Positions 34,644 through 45,475 of a stretch of 64,000 bases of DNA are shown piece by piece; the stretch's first letter is position 1, and every line of letters begins with the position of its first letter. Source of the stretch: Chinchilla lanigera. Lineage: Eukaryota; Chordata; Mammalia; Rodentia; Chinchillidae. The stretch lies in contig NW_004955472.1 in assembly GCF_000276665.1 (NCBI RefSeq), positions 5,237,071-5,301,070 of the forward strand, written 5' to 3'. Both the position numbers and the translations under genes were made by a program. The notes under the pieces were generated by a model that saw only the letters and a program-made list of their open reading frames with translations, made no database searches and was not told the DNA's origin.

Positions 34644-34712
<69 letters not shown>
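34644..34712 (+). repeat. Composite (TG)n(GA)n microsatellite
   Basis: About 15 TG units pass directly into about 20 GA units. The repetitive frames here (C/V, R/E and S/L/H/T runs) are translation artefacts. Confidence 0.98.
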
Positions 34713-34716
<4 letters not shown>

Positions 34717-34911
34717 TACTTTACAGTTAGGAATATCAAATATGTTTCTTCCCTGGCAGGACAAGAGAACCCAAAGGAATCCGTATGAATCCCCAGGAGA
34801 AAGAACATAGCACACAAAAGAGATTAAGGTAGACATATAGAAGGAAAGATTGAAAGAGTGTTCAATTGTCATCCAACAGGTAAAGAACACTTTAGAACAG
34901 GTCATTCTCAA

Positions 34912-35045
34912 ATGGGGAAAATGATTTTGCAGCATTGTTAATCAAAGGCAAGAAAACTCTGAACTGCAAAAATTAAATACTTCATTCTATGTAAAAGCAG
35001 TCTCTAATCTTTTGTGAGAACATACCAGTATGGGCCATGTTCTCA
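34912..35045. repeat. Copy B of a local repeat pair
   Basis: Partner of 33925-34052: same order of blocks including 'tctatgtaaaagcagt' and 'tatgggccatgttctca'. The similarity stops on both sides, so it is either an unrecognised dispersed repeat or an old local duplication. Confidence 0.75.
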
Positions 35046-36849
35046 GATTTTGAAGACAACCACATCATCACTGAAAAGCTCTGTAAGCTCCCGGGCACAG
35101 ACTCCACACCAGTGAGCCCAGGTGTGAAGATATCACCGTTATCCCCAGCACGAAGCGCCACCACAATCTTGGCCAGCTATGCTATGCATCTGATTTAAAG
35201 GAGTGAGAGAGCCTGTGAGAACCCGTCCAGCTACAGGGAGGCGAGGCACGCTGTCATGCTCTGTGGAGGGAGAAAAGCGAGGTGATTGTGTTCCTGAGGT
35301 CCCAGCCCCAGCTCAGCACAACACTGACGTAGACACACAGATTGGTGGAGCTTTTGGACTTTGGCAATCTCTCAAACCTGCATGTTACTCACCCTAAACC
35401 TGAGATGATTAAAATATTTTCCATTGCAATATGAACAACTGGTTTACTGCTGTAAGCTTACTGCTTGTGAGGGATGTGAGGCAAAATCTTCATCTCAGAA
35501 TGGACAGTTTCTGTTCCAAGATGGTAATCCCCCAGGAGAGGCAAAGATGGTGAGGTTTTCTTAGTTTCATCTCTGACATTTTTGTTTTCCTTGTATGTTG
35601 TTGCTCTAACCTTATTTGAAAGAAGTGGAGGAGACTGCAGAAGGAGCCTAGAAGGCATCTTGCTTGACTTAAATACTGCTTCTCAGAAACACAGAGCATG
35701 ACACCGTGTGCCTCGCCTGTGTAAGTCTGGGCTGACACATGCTGGAGACGTAAACTACCTTTTTGCCATGGTATTTTTAATGTAATGCTGTGTCATTTTA
35801 GTTGGGACTGAAAGGTTGTTAGTAAAAAAGATTGCTTTAATTAAAGTAATACAAATATTCGCAAGACAGCATGTGTACTCTCATTGTGCTGATTTAAAAG
35901 ATACTCCTTTTTAAATATTTTAGAGTAAATGAGGAATTTTAATGGATAAAACTATTCATAGAGGAGATTTAAGTAGCAATACGTGTCTACATTGTATGAG
36001 GGGACAAGTCTGGCAGTGAAAACAGTTCTTTTTCAAGGAAAAGAAGATTATATTCAACAAAGGAAAACATTTATAATTGATATCAAATGTGGTTTGATTT
36101 TAAGGCAGCAGCAGTTCTAAAGGTTGATGGCTTTGTTCATAAGCGTGGAGCAAAATCCGGCTGAGCAGATGGAACCCCATCTGCAGGGTGTCTGGGGCTG
36201 TGTTGTGATACTCTACAATGTGCTGAGACATAAAAACTATAAATAGAACGTTCTGTAAATTAGTGTCCTCTTTACACATTCCAGCTATTTGAAAATCTTC
36301 AAAACCTCAGCTAATTGGCCAAAGAAATACAGTCCCTGTTCACCCTATGGTTTGTGGTCTTTTGAAATAGCAATGTCAGTGTCTGCACTGTGATTCCTCT
36401 CCTAGCCTAGCTCATGAAGACTGGAAGAAGAACGGGAAGGAGGGAGGGAAAATGACCAAGTAATTAAGGTCACGGACCTTAAAGTCGTTTGCACTTGAGA
36501 AAAATTCAGTTGCAAAGATGTAGTTAATTTAGGTAGTAAAATGATAATGACTATTGTTTTAAAGGAATAAATATTTTTCCTGTTAAGTCGCTTTTATTAA
36601 GTGGATTTCAAAACTATTTTCTGTCAGTACAGGAAGAACTATCTTTGCAATAGAATTATTAAGAATTAAAAAAATCAAGAATAAATTTTCTCTAAAAGAT
36701 TTTTTTCAAATTCATGTGAAGATAAACTTTAGATTTTATCTTTCTCTAAGGGAAAAATGCTTAAACATTACAGGAAAACCCACAATGCAAAAAATTATCC
36801 TTTATGTTCAATGAATATCAATAATACTTTTGTAAAATGGAATCTGCAA
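35046..36849. other. No recognisable feature
   Basis: About 1.8 kb of unassigned sequence. Short frames around 35203-35738 have no recognisable domain. Confidence 0.4.
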
Positions 36850-37025
36850 CAGGCTGTATGTTCTTGGACAATTTATTAATCTCTCCTTGTGTCAGGTTTC
36901 TCACCTGAAAAGTGGAAACTTTAATGATGTTTCTCTCATAAGGTTTTTATGAGAATCAAGTGACTCCAGACATACAAATAACCTAGATCTCTACCTAACG
37001 TAGAATCAATGTTCATTAACTATCA
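36850..37025 (+). mobile_element. MIR, sense
   Basis: 'ttcttggacaatttattaatctctcc' matches MIR 'cttgggcaagttacttaacctctc'. Then 'gtttctcacctgaaaagtgg', 'tctcataaggtttttatgagaatcaa' and 'aatcaatgttcattaac' follow the consensus order through its 3' end. Confidence 0.72.
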
Positions 37026-37157
37026 GATATTAAAATATTGAGTGTATTTATGTATGTGTGTGTATTTTAAACAATTCTATCCTCAAAGTGATTTCTTTTC
37101 TGCAACCTTACTCTCCTTTTAGTCTCGCCTGAATATGTAACTTATTTCTTCTAGTTA

Positions 37158-37253
37158 CCGTTTGGCTGGGGATGTAGCTCACCTGCAAAGGGCCTGCCTG
37201 GCAAGCATGAGGCCTTGAGTTCGATTCCTGGTACCAAGAAAAAAAAATCAAGT
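37158..37253 (+). mobile_element. ID SINE, sense, with 9-bp target duplication
   Basis: 'ttggctggggatgtagctc', 'gcctgcctggcaagcatg', 'gagttcgattcctggtacc', A-rich tail. Direct repeats ttctagtta at 37149-37157 and 37254-37262. Confidence 0.92.
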
Positions 37254-37262
37254 TTCTAGTTA

Positions 37263-38899
37263 TCTTTTTTTTTTTTTTTTCCTTTCTTTCCTGTTTCACC
37301 AGCAAGTCCTGCTGTGGTGGTTTTTTCACTGCAAAAATACAAGTACTTCTACTAATGATGACAAAATTGAGGCTGTGAGACATTCAGTGTTCTTGGAAAT
37401 TTCAATGTAGATCTGTCTGTCTTGGAATTCTGTGCTTTTCATTACTTCTGAGACTGTCAATATACAGTTATAAAAGTCTGTGCGCTCCAATGCCATAGGA
37501 AAGAGGTGGAGGGTTGTGTTATCTCTGCTTGGCCAGACAGCCCCGTGTGCTTCATTGTCTGAGCCTCTCCTAGAGTCCTACTCATCCTCGGGCGAGGGCA
37601 TTGAACCCAAGGCCTGTGCGTCTAAGACTTGCACATGAGTCTTGTGAATGGTGGGCAGGGAGTAGCTTTCCATTACCCAGATTGTGTGAAGACTTGACAG
37701 TTAATTGGGGATCTATATGTTTCAAAAGCAGTTGTTTTACTAAAAAATATAAAATGAGTTTAGGTCTTGGTTAAATAAAACTTCCTATTATTAAGGGTTA
37801 AAATATACAGAAACTAAGAAAGAACAAATCTGAAATGGTCCAAATTGAATTACAACAGCAGGAGCATGGAGAAGGGAAGAGATAACTGAAGTTGATCTAT
37901 TAACAGCTGTGGGTTAAACCAACAAAAGACTACTTCATATTCCTGAACTGATGTTGAAAACTTCATTTAAGTTTCCTAACTACTGATTCTCAGTGCCCTA
38001 TTTATAAAACTGTGGAACTGTGAACCCAAAGCAATCCAGAAACAAAAATTACCTCTGGTGGACAGACCTTCTATTCCAAAATTTTCCATGCTACACATTA
38101 TCCCATCCATCTTATCTATAATGTAAGCTCCATTTAAACAGTTGTGATTTCCTTTATTAAAATTGTTATTATAAAAATAGTCTTAGGCCCAGGTCTAGCA
38201 GACATTTTTCCAACTGTTGTCTATCTTCATTGCTGATACTAGTTGCAGAAAACTGTCCCGGAATCTGTTCTTTTTTCTGGCTAGCATATGTAACAGTTTA
38301 ATAAATCTTTTGATTTTAAAGTTCTCTGAGTCATAAAGAGTTTTTGTTTAAGGGTACAGAAATGCAAGGAAGTAGCTTCCATGAAATGCAGGGTAATGAT
38401 TATCTTTAGAGGGGAAAGACAAGATGGTCACCTGGATGGGGCATTTAGAGAATCCAGCATGTTGACAAAGTTTCCTTCGTCTTTCCAGGTGGTTGTTACA
38501 TGAGTTCTTGCACTTTGCAATTATTTCCTTAAAATTTGCTTTGTGCACATTTCTATAAATGGTATTTTACCACACAATAACAGATCAGAATCCTGGTGCT
38601 ATAGTACTGACAGCTTGTGAAAAGTTTTCGAACTTCCTTTCAACTTGCTTTGATTAGTATTGATAATGATTCTTTTATGTTTGTCAGATAAAATTTCATT
38701 TTGAAAATAATAGAAATTATTTATTATTAAAGGTGAGAATTCTCTGCATGATATTATTTTTATTATTTATTTGATAAAAGTATCAGTAATTCATTAGCAA
38801 ATCTGAATTAGGCTTCATATAAGTTCCTTATAAAATATAAATGAACATAAGAAAATTAAGCTCAGATAAAGGAGATTTTAGAAATGTAAATTTCTCTAT
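37263..38899. other. No recognisable feature
   Basis: Contains a T-run at about 37265-37280. Otherwise nothing that I can name. Confidence 0.4.
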
Positions 38900-38962
38900 T
38901 GCCATAAGGCAGTGTGATCTTGTTTTCACTCAAGCTAGGGTCTGGAAAACTAGGGTTATAGA
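38900..38962 (+). mobile_element. MIR-like 5' fragment (tentative)
   Basis: 'aaggcagtgtgatcttgttttc' and 'gggtctggaaaactagggtt' resemble the 5' half of MIR/MIR3 ('gaagcagcgtggcctagtgga...gagtcaggagacctgggtt'). Very short. Confidence 0.35.
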
Positions 38963-39382
38963 AAGTTCAAAAATAAATAAATACATAATGTAAAATCTGT
39001 ATCTCTTGAAATTTGAGTAAACTGATGTCTTACTAAATAAAGTGAAGTGATTTTTTAAAAGTAATGTAAGCAGTTTAAAGTCAGTGTTGAAAGGCAAAGA
39101 TAAATGAATGGAAATTCTTCAGAACAATTTCTGATATATCATAGCACCCATCCCATAACATTTAGTATGATTTGGAGCTTCAGTTGATTTCATTTTTCCA
39201 CTCAAACTCCACTTAGTTAAGCTTTCATAAACAATCTGATTTGTTTGCTTATGACTGTATTGTGCATAAAGAGAATCATAAAACATTACTACATTCTTTT
39301 GTGATAAGTTGCTATCAGTTGAAATAATATTTTTCAGAATTTCCCATAGGTTTGCAAGCACTTGAAGTTCATTCATTTTTAT
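38963..39382. other. No recognisable feature
   Basis: Unassigned. An 85-codon minus frame here has no recognisable domain. Confidence 0.4.
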
Positions 39383-39597
39383 TGGACCCAGTGTTTTGTA
39401 CTTTCGTGGTCAAGCATTTGACCACCAAGCTACATCTCCCGCTCTATTTAATCATTTACTTATATTTTTAATTAATTAATATTTTTGAGATACAGTCTCA
39501 CCAAACTGATGTAAACTGGACTCTCAGTTTTGATCCTCCTGTCTCAGCCTCACCTCCCAAGTGCAGGGATTAGGGATATGCACCACCACTCCCACTC
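39383..39597 (-). mobile_element. B1-ID fused SINE (B4-type), antisense
   Basis: ID half in reverse ('attggacccagtgttttg...caccaagctacatctcc'), AT linker, B1 half in reverse ('gagatacagtctcaccaaac', 'tgatcctcctgtctcagcc', 'gggatatgcaccacca'). Same architecture as at 9063 and 19465. Confidence 0.75.
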
Positions 39598-40019
39598 CCG
39601 GATGGTATTTCTTGTATTAGCATATGGCATTTTATTCCTTGCAGTGCTCATAAGCATTTGGATTATGGCTTACGGACGCTCTGATTTATTAATAATGTTG
39701 TTAATGACATATCTTGTACATATCCTGGTGCATACATGCACACACCTCTAGGAGACACTCCTAAAAGGAAAATTATCATCGTGTATGTCTATCGTATTTC
39801 AATGAAATTTCACTTCTAACTACTTGGGAGTTAATGCAGAACACGTTGGTGAAGGACATAATTCCCTATAAAAATCACTTTAGGTACTGATTTTAAATTC
39901 TGGGGGCAGCAACCTTTCCCCATTTCAATTGGCTATAAATCCAGGGAGTTTCCATGAGCCTGGTCAGACTTAGAACAAATACTAAGTTCTATACTTTACC
40001 CCTACAATTTTGTTTACTC
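39598..40019. other. No recognisable feature
   Basis: Unassigned, though part may belong to the LTR on the right. Confidence 0.35.
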
Positions 40020-40460
40020 CTTCTAAGGAGATATATCGGGTAAGGTGCAGGAGGTTCCAAGAGGCAAGCTTTCGGGGCCCTCTCTCCGTGTATTTCGGAT
40101 TCACCACTTTCCCAGCACACGCCGGGCTCACTTGCTGGAAGGCTCACCTTTCTTTAGGGCCTAGCCTTCTTACTTGAGGTTTGATTGCGGAGAGGTGATT
40201 GACGAAGTCACTGGCTGTGACACCGAACTCCATCCCGGACTTGTTGGCTCTCAGCCCCAGCCGTATATTCACATGGTCAGCCTTCCTGCTGAGCAGCCCA
40301 CACCCGCCGTTCCCTGCTTACATACGTAGGCATCATGCAGGGTCTCCTGAGTAATAAAGGAATTCCTGATGCGTGGAAGATTCCAAGGAGTTTAGAAGTT
40401 CTACGCTGGGAACTCAGAACAAAGACGAGACCATTTCTCTCATGTTAAACGCTTTTCTTC
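40020..40460 (-). mobile_element. Old mammalian LTR (MLT-type), antisense
   Basis: The order 'gattgacgaagtcactggc', 'ctcagccccagccgtat', 'cacatggtcagccttcctgc', 'gagtaataaaggaattcctg', 'ttccaaggagtttagaag' and 'aactcagaacaaagacgag' matches a familiar old mammalian LTR read in reverse ('ttccaagggtttaggagctc...ccaggaaccggggacaaagacc'). Subfamily not assigned. Confidence 0.5.
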
Positions 40461-40539
40461 AAACTTTGTAAATGATGCCAAACCCTTGTGGCAGGTGATC
40501 CACCATATAAGTCTTTCCACATATCAAAACTTATTACTT

Positions 40540-41640
40540 TAATCCTTTTTTGGTTTTAGTTTTCATTTTGTTTAGTGCATAGAGAAATCACATTGTAATA
40601 CTAATTTGCATTTTCTATTTACTAATTGTTGAAAAAAGTCCATATATTTAATGACTGCTTGGATATTCTCTTTTCCTCCTTTGAGAAAGCACTGCTCAAG
40701 CATTTTGCCTATAGATTTCTTTTAGGATTGCCATTCCTTCAAATTACTTGTAGGTTTTATTTATATATTCTAGATGTAAAATCTCTGTCAGTTTTATGAG
40801 TTCCCAGTATATTTGCCAATGCTGATGCTGGAATTTACCACTATTAATTATATACTTATTTGAATGGAAATTCTAATTTTAATATAATTATACTCCTTAA
40901 GTTTTTCTTTATGGTTAGTGCATTTTGTTAGCTTGTTAAGGATTTATTTATTCCTACCTTTTGCTCCTGAAGTATTTCCTTCTTTTTTTAACCTTGAAAC
41001 ATTATTTTATCTTGAGACTATTCTGTTTCATGGCAGGGTGGTATATTATTACATGGTTAGAGATATTATCATGGGATTTTTAATATGGAAAAAGTCAGTT
41101 ACCATATCATTTATTCCCCTTTGTCTCATATGTATGAATTCTAATAAATTTTTGTTATAAATCCTACATATATCTGTGGCTTGGTTGGTATGTGCTATTT
41201 TCTGTTTGTTGATTGTTTTACTTACTTATGAGCCAACTCACTATGTTTTGCTAATTGTGACATTATGCTAATTTTAAAATTTTTTACTTTATTAATTTTC
41301 ACAAAAATCTAGGTATTCTTGACATCTTATATTTCAATATAAATTTTGAGTCACCTTACCAATCAATACACACACATACAAATTTTTTTAGGAATTTGGA
41401 GCAAACTGGCCATGTTGTCTTACTAAATCTTTCTGAAAGTAAAAATGGGGTATATTTCTCTATAAATTTGAAACATGTTTACTGGCCCAATGACAATTTA
41501 AATTTAGATTTTTTTTGTTTTTACTTTTGAAGCTTTTGTGGAGAATTTTAGCAGGAGAGTCAGTCTAGATTTTCTGAATGCTTAGATTTTAAATATATCC
41601 TCTGCTCTTCTTTTAACTCTACACCTTAAAATTTCTTCTT
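40540..41640 (-). mobile_element. Old LINE-1 (3' UTR and ORF2 end), antisense
   Basis: 'taatactaatttgcattttc', 'actgctcaagcattttgcc', 'ttatttatatattctagatg', 'attttgagtcaccttacc', 'ggccatgttgtcttactaaa' follow the order of antisense L1M. Strongly diverged; no coding capacity. Confidence 0.6.
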
Positions 41641-41976
41641 ATTAAGGAAAAGAATGAAATTGGACAAAGAGGTACTTTATTCAAAAGTAAGACTAAGAAA
41701 TCTACAAATATCTTAGAAACAAACAGAAAAGGCTCATCTTTTATGTGGATGAAAAGGGAGGTAATGTTTCAGCAGACACTTATGGGCAGGTTGGTCAAAG
41801 AAGGGAAATAGATAGTAGAAGCTTGAGAGATAGTGTCTTTGTGTAGTTAACCCGTTCTTGAGATGAGCCAATAACAGAGCAGCTTGTGCTTTGTGGTGCT
41901 TCGTCAAATTTGGAAACAACCAACATTCAGGAGATTAGAGGGTACAGAAAATCTTTACTAAAGCTTGAATCAAGAT
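41641..41976. other. No recognisable feature
   Basis: Unassigned sequence before the B1. Confidence 0.4.
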
Positions 41977-41985
41977 AAAGAAGAA

Positions 41986-42131
41986 GGCTGGGCATGGTGG
42001 TGCATGCCTGCAATCCCAGCACTCAGGAGGCTGAGGCAGGAGGATCACTGCAAGTGTGACAACAACCTGGGCTGCAAAGTTGAACTCAAGACCAGCCTGA
42101 ACTGAATAGTGAGACCCTGTCTCAAAAAGAC
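41986..42131 (+). mobile_element. B1 SINE, sense, with 9-bp target duplication
   Basis: 'ggctgggcatggtggtgcatg', 'caatcccagcactcaggagg', 'gaggcaggaggatcactgca', 'caagaccagcctgaactgaa', 'agtgagaccctgtctc'. Direct repeats aaagaagaa at 41977-41985 and 42132-42140. One of the best-preserved B1s here. Confidence 0.94.
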
Positions 42132-42140
42132 AAAGAAGAA

Positions 42141-42699
42141 GGAAAAAAAGTGTAATTGTTCAGTGGCCACCTAACTTTTCAAACTTTCTTGAATAGTTTT
42201 TATAACCATATTTACCTGTAATTTACTAGCACTATAAGTTATAAATGAACACAAGTAGATTTTCACAAGGATAATAAGAAAATAGACTGGGCGCAATACA
42301 AGGCAAAACTCCTCCATCACAAAGGGCATCTGATGTCTAATGGGAAAAACACATCTAAGCACATCCAGAATGGAAACAGAAGAGGAGGCGTAAGGATAAA
42401 GTGTATCAGCAGTCCTGGAAAGCAGCCTGCGGGAAGGGCCTGAGGAAAGGGCATGCCCTAACACTTAGGCCCAATTATTCACAATATCTACCCATGTTTG
42501 AAAACACGGTACTGTCAGTGGCCATCTAAGCTATGAAGCCATAGAGCAAATAAAACCATTCACTCCATCATCCTCCGATAAGTTTCCAACAATTGGAGTA
42601 TTAATAATCAATGTATTTTAAATGCAAAATGAAAACATAATTTATAGTTGTTTATTTAAGACTGGAATAAAATCGTAGAAATTATATATATATATAAAT
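42141..42699. other. No recognisable feature
   Basis: Unassigned; includes a short (TA)n near 42684. The 97-codon minus frame has no recognised domain. Confidence 0.4.
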
Positions 42700-42925
42700 A
42701 GGGCAGCATTAAATTTTAATACATGCATAACCCATATAATATTTGAATCAGATTAAGTGTATCCATCACCTTCAATGTGCATCTTATTATGGTAAAAACT
42801 TTCTAAAACCTCCCTTACAGCTTTTGGAAATGTATTGTACATTATTATTCTCTATGTCATCTTCGCAGAGCTTCTGATTCTTATTTAATTGCAACATGAT
42901 ACCTATCCTTTCCGCCTGGATTAAA
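42700..42925 (-). mobile_element. L1 3' UTR fragment, antisense
   Basis: 'tacatgcataacccatataata', 'cagattaagtgtatccatcacc', 'tgtattgtacattattattctc' match antisense L1 3' UTR ('caggttaagcatatctatctcc...tacattattgttaactatagtc'). Same region as 61860-62035. Confidence 0.6.
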
Positions 42926-43073
42926 AAAATATATTAATTTAAAGGTTATTCCCTATTGGTACTTAAGGCTACTTTTGTAATTTTAATTCTATGCATTTGT
43001 GACAAATTACCATATTTCTACATGCTGTTGTTTTACATTTAGTCATCTTTCCATAACAAAATAATGGATTAAT

Positions 43074-43236
43074 TTTTTTTTTTTTTTTTTTTTTTGAGAT
43101 CGTGTCTCACTATGTATGTAGTTTAGGCTAGCCCTGAGCTCACTCTGTAGCCCAGGCTGGTCTCACACTTGTGGTGATCCTCCTCCGTCAGCCTCCCAAG
43201 TGTTGGGATTACAGGTGTCCCTCACCGTGCCTGGCT
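43074..43236 (-). mobile_element. B1 SINE, antisense, with 10-bp target duplication
   Basis: T tail, 'gagatcgtgtctcactatg', 'ctgtagcccaggctgg', 'cagcctcccaagtgttggg', 'cctcaccgtgcctggct'. Exact repeats atggattaat at 43064-43073 and 43237-43246. Confidence 0.95.
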
Positions 43237-43246
43237 ATGGATTAAT

Positions 43247-45096
43247 CATTAATGTAGATTTTAATATCAATGATAAAATAGATTTTAACATTTTCTTGTG
43301 AATCATGATTTTAATAAATTCTAATATTATGACATAATTCTCTGAAAATGTTCATTTTTTACTAATTACTTACCCATTTACTCTGTTTAGGTATTCAGTG
43401 AAAAGAAATAGCACACAGGCATATGCTTATGGATCCAGGCACTACCAGGCTGGTGGTGATCCCAGCTGGAGGGGAAACATAGGTCTGGATGCCTTGTATG
43501 AAGTTCCCATTATGAATTTAATATTTAAAAGAATAAAAAGGAAGTTAACAGAAGAGATGAAATAAGAAGTGATTCTTGTAAGTGAAAAAGTGAAAAATAC
43601 TAAAGTTGGAGGAAGCATGCAGATGTCAGTACACGGAAAGTTTCCAGCGAAACAGCCGAAGCCTAAGGCAGGAGGAGCGAGGGCGCCCGGAGATGAGCAG
43701 GGCTACGCCAACAGAAAACGTAGAGACACAAGGAAGACAGGCAGGGAGGGTCGTGACAGGAAAGTCAACGACGTGAAGGTCCTAAGGAAGAGAAGCCTTG
43801 GGGTTCCTGTGATCTGACTCGTGTGATCAGACTACTACGGGGATGATCTGCATGTTTTTCTGCTCGTGTCTATAAGAACCTTGATCTTACGTGATGAGAC
43901 CAGTACAGAAGTGCTTCGAGAGTGCCTACGACAAAGAAACGAGTGTGTTTTCATTGAACGAGCATATTGGGTTATGAATCAGTGGATAACATAAATTGCT
44001 TTGATATGTGAGGAAGTTATTTAGTAATACTTCCTCTGCCTTCCATATAAATCACGTGTAGTCAATTTTCCTAATTTCATGTATTTGAACACAGATTCTC
44101 CAAAACAGCAGTACTTTTCCTAAACCATTTATAAATCATCTCTATTTTTCTCATTGAAATAGTAAAACATAAAAGCATCTGAGAGAAAACCTTTTTTGAC
44201 CAAAGCAAGATGGAAAGTATGAAATTCACATTCTATTTGAGGAAATATTTTAGGGCCAGGTATTCAATTTTTCAAATCCTATAAGCTAATTCCTACGATC
44301 AATTCCCTGTGACTATACAGTAATTAACATTTTTTCTGATTGTCATCAGGAGCATAGACAGCAGAAGAAAGACAGAAGCCAAGTCAGAGTTTAATTGGGG
44401 ATTACTCCTACAGACTCTATATTTTTCAGATTACTTCTGCAAGAGACACCTATTCTTCCTTGAGTTAGCTGTAGATTCACTGTGGCTGAGTGCAGAAATA
44501 GCCTATGTGAGCTACTCAGTCATTAACGATTCACCTCTAATCTCAGATCTGTTACAGAGGTCAAGGAGCCACTAGGTGTGAGCTCACAGAGGCTTATGAC
44601 CAAGGCTATTCCAAAATAAACCTTGGTCAGAAATCCTGTCTTCAGTTTTGCATAGCATTTCTGACTGCAACACAAGGAACTCACATCGATTCACGTGTTG
44701 AGGCTTCTTTTCGACTCATTCTCCAGCAGGAAGCGTTGGCATACGCAGGGGCACGTTTGAAAGCCCCTTCCTCTCTGCAACGATATATTATTTAAAAATG
44801 TCAACTCTGTTTTGCTGTTCCTGGAATCTAAATGATTCAAGATGAACTACTTATAAGTACAGCAAATCACTGCTTATTACTTTTGAATTCAGCATTCTAG
44901 CCCTGCCAGTTACAAAAATGGCTGCATGATCCCGCTACAGCACGGCTCTTCTGTCTCTACCTTCCCTTACTCACAATGCCCACAGTCTACTGTTGCCCAT
45001 TTCTCAGCCCCTTGGCAAATTCAAATAAAATGAAATGGCTTCATAAAAAATAGGAGAGCAATATTAGCTCAAAATTTGTTTTGTCTCAAAGGGCTC
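43247..45096. other. No recognisable feature
   Basis: About 1.85 kb unassigned. A GC- and CpG-richer stretch lies at about 43620-43780 ('gagggcgcccggag', 'gtcaacgacgtgaagg'). Its 82-codon lysine/arginine-rich frame (43569-43817) has no start context or domain that I can support. Confidence 0.4.
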
Positions 45097-45475
45097 TGTC
45101 TTAGTCGCACTCTCTTTTTTGAGCTACAGTACCCAACACTCCCAAAGGAAAGGAGTAACAGTTCATCGAGTTCATGGCTCAGCCTGGGGTTGGTGGGTTC
45201 CGAAGAAGAACTAGAGTGACAAAGATTAATGCCTGAAGAGAGTGTCACGTTCGGGGTGCCCAGGAAGCAGACAGAGTGAAGGGAGGAGCCGGGGAGATCC
45301 ACGCTTCCAGGCCACGCTCAAGTGACACCTCTGTTCTCACCAGGTCCCACCCTCTACCAGTACTTTCAGCTACGAAACTATCAGGGGACTACCGAGTGCA
45401 GTACCCCTCTGATCCACTCACCTGCCGCCAAGTCCACCTGTGATCACATGAGCTTTGGGAACTCCCCTATAATAG
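45097..45475 (-). mobile_element. MaLR-like LTR, antisense, diverged
   Basis: The left end 'tgtcttagtcgcactctc' parallels the left end of the LTR at 25391 ('tgtcttggttatttttc'). Then 'ttcatggctcagcctgggg', 'cagtacccctctgatcc', 'cacatgagctttgggaactcc' run parallel to its order. No clear target duplication. Confidence 0.5.

Noticed and set aside
34551..34935. S/L- and H/T-repeat frames
   Set aside because: Translation of the TG/GA microsatellite.
43569..43817. Basic 82-codon frame as a small nucleic-acid-binding protein
   Set aside because: Purine-rich DNA gives Lys/Arg-rich translations. No supporting context, and GC enrichment alone is not evidence.
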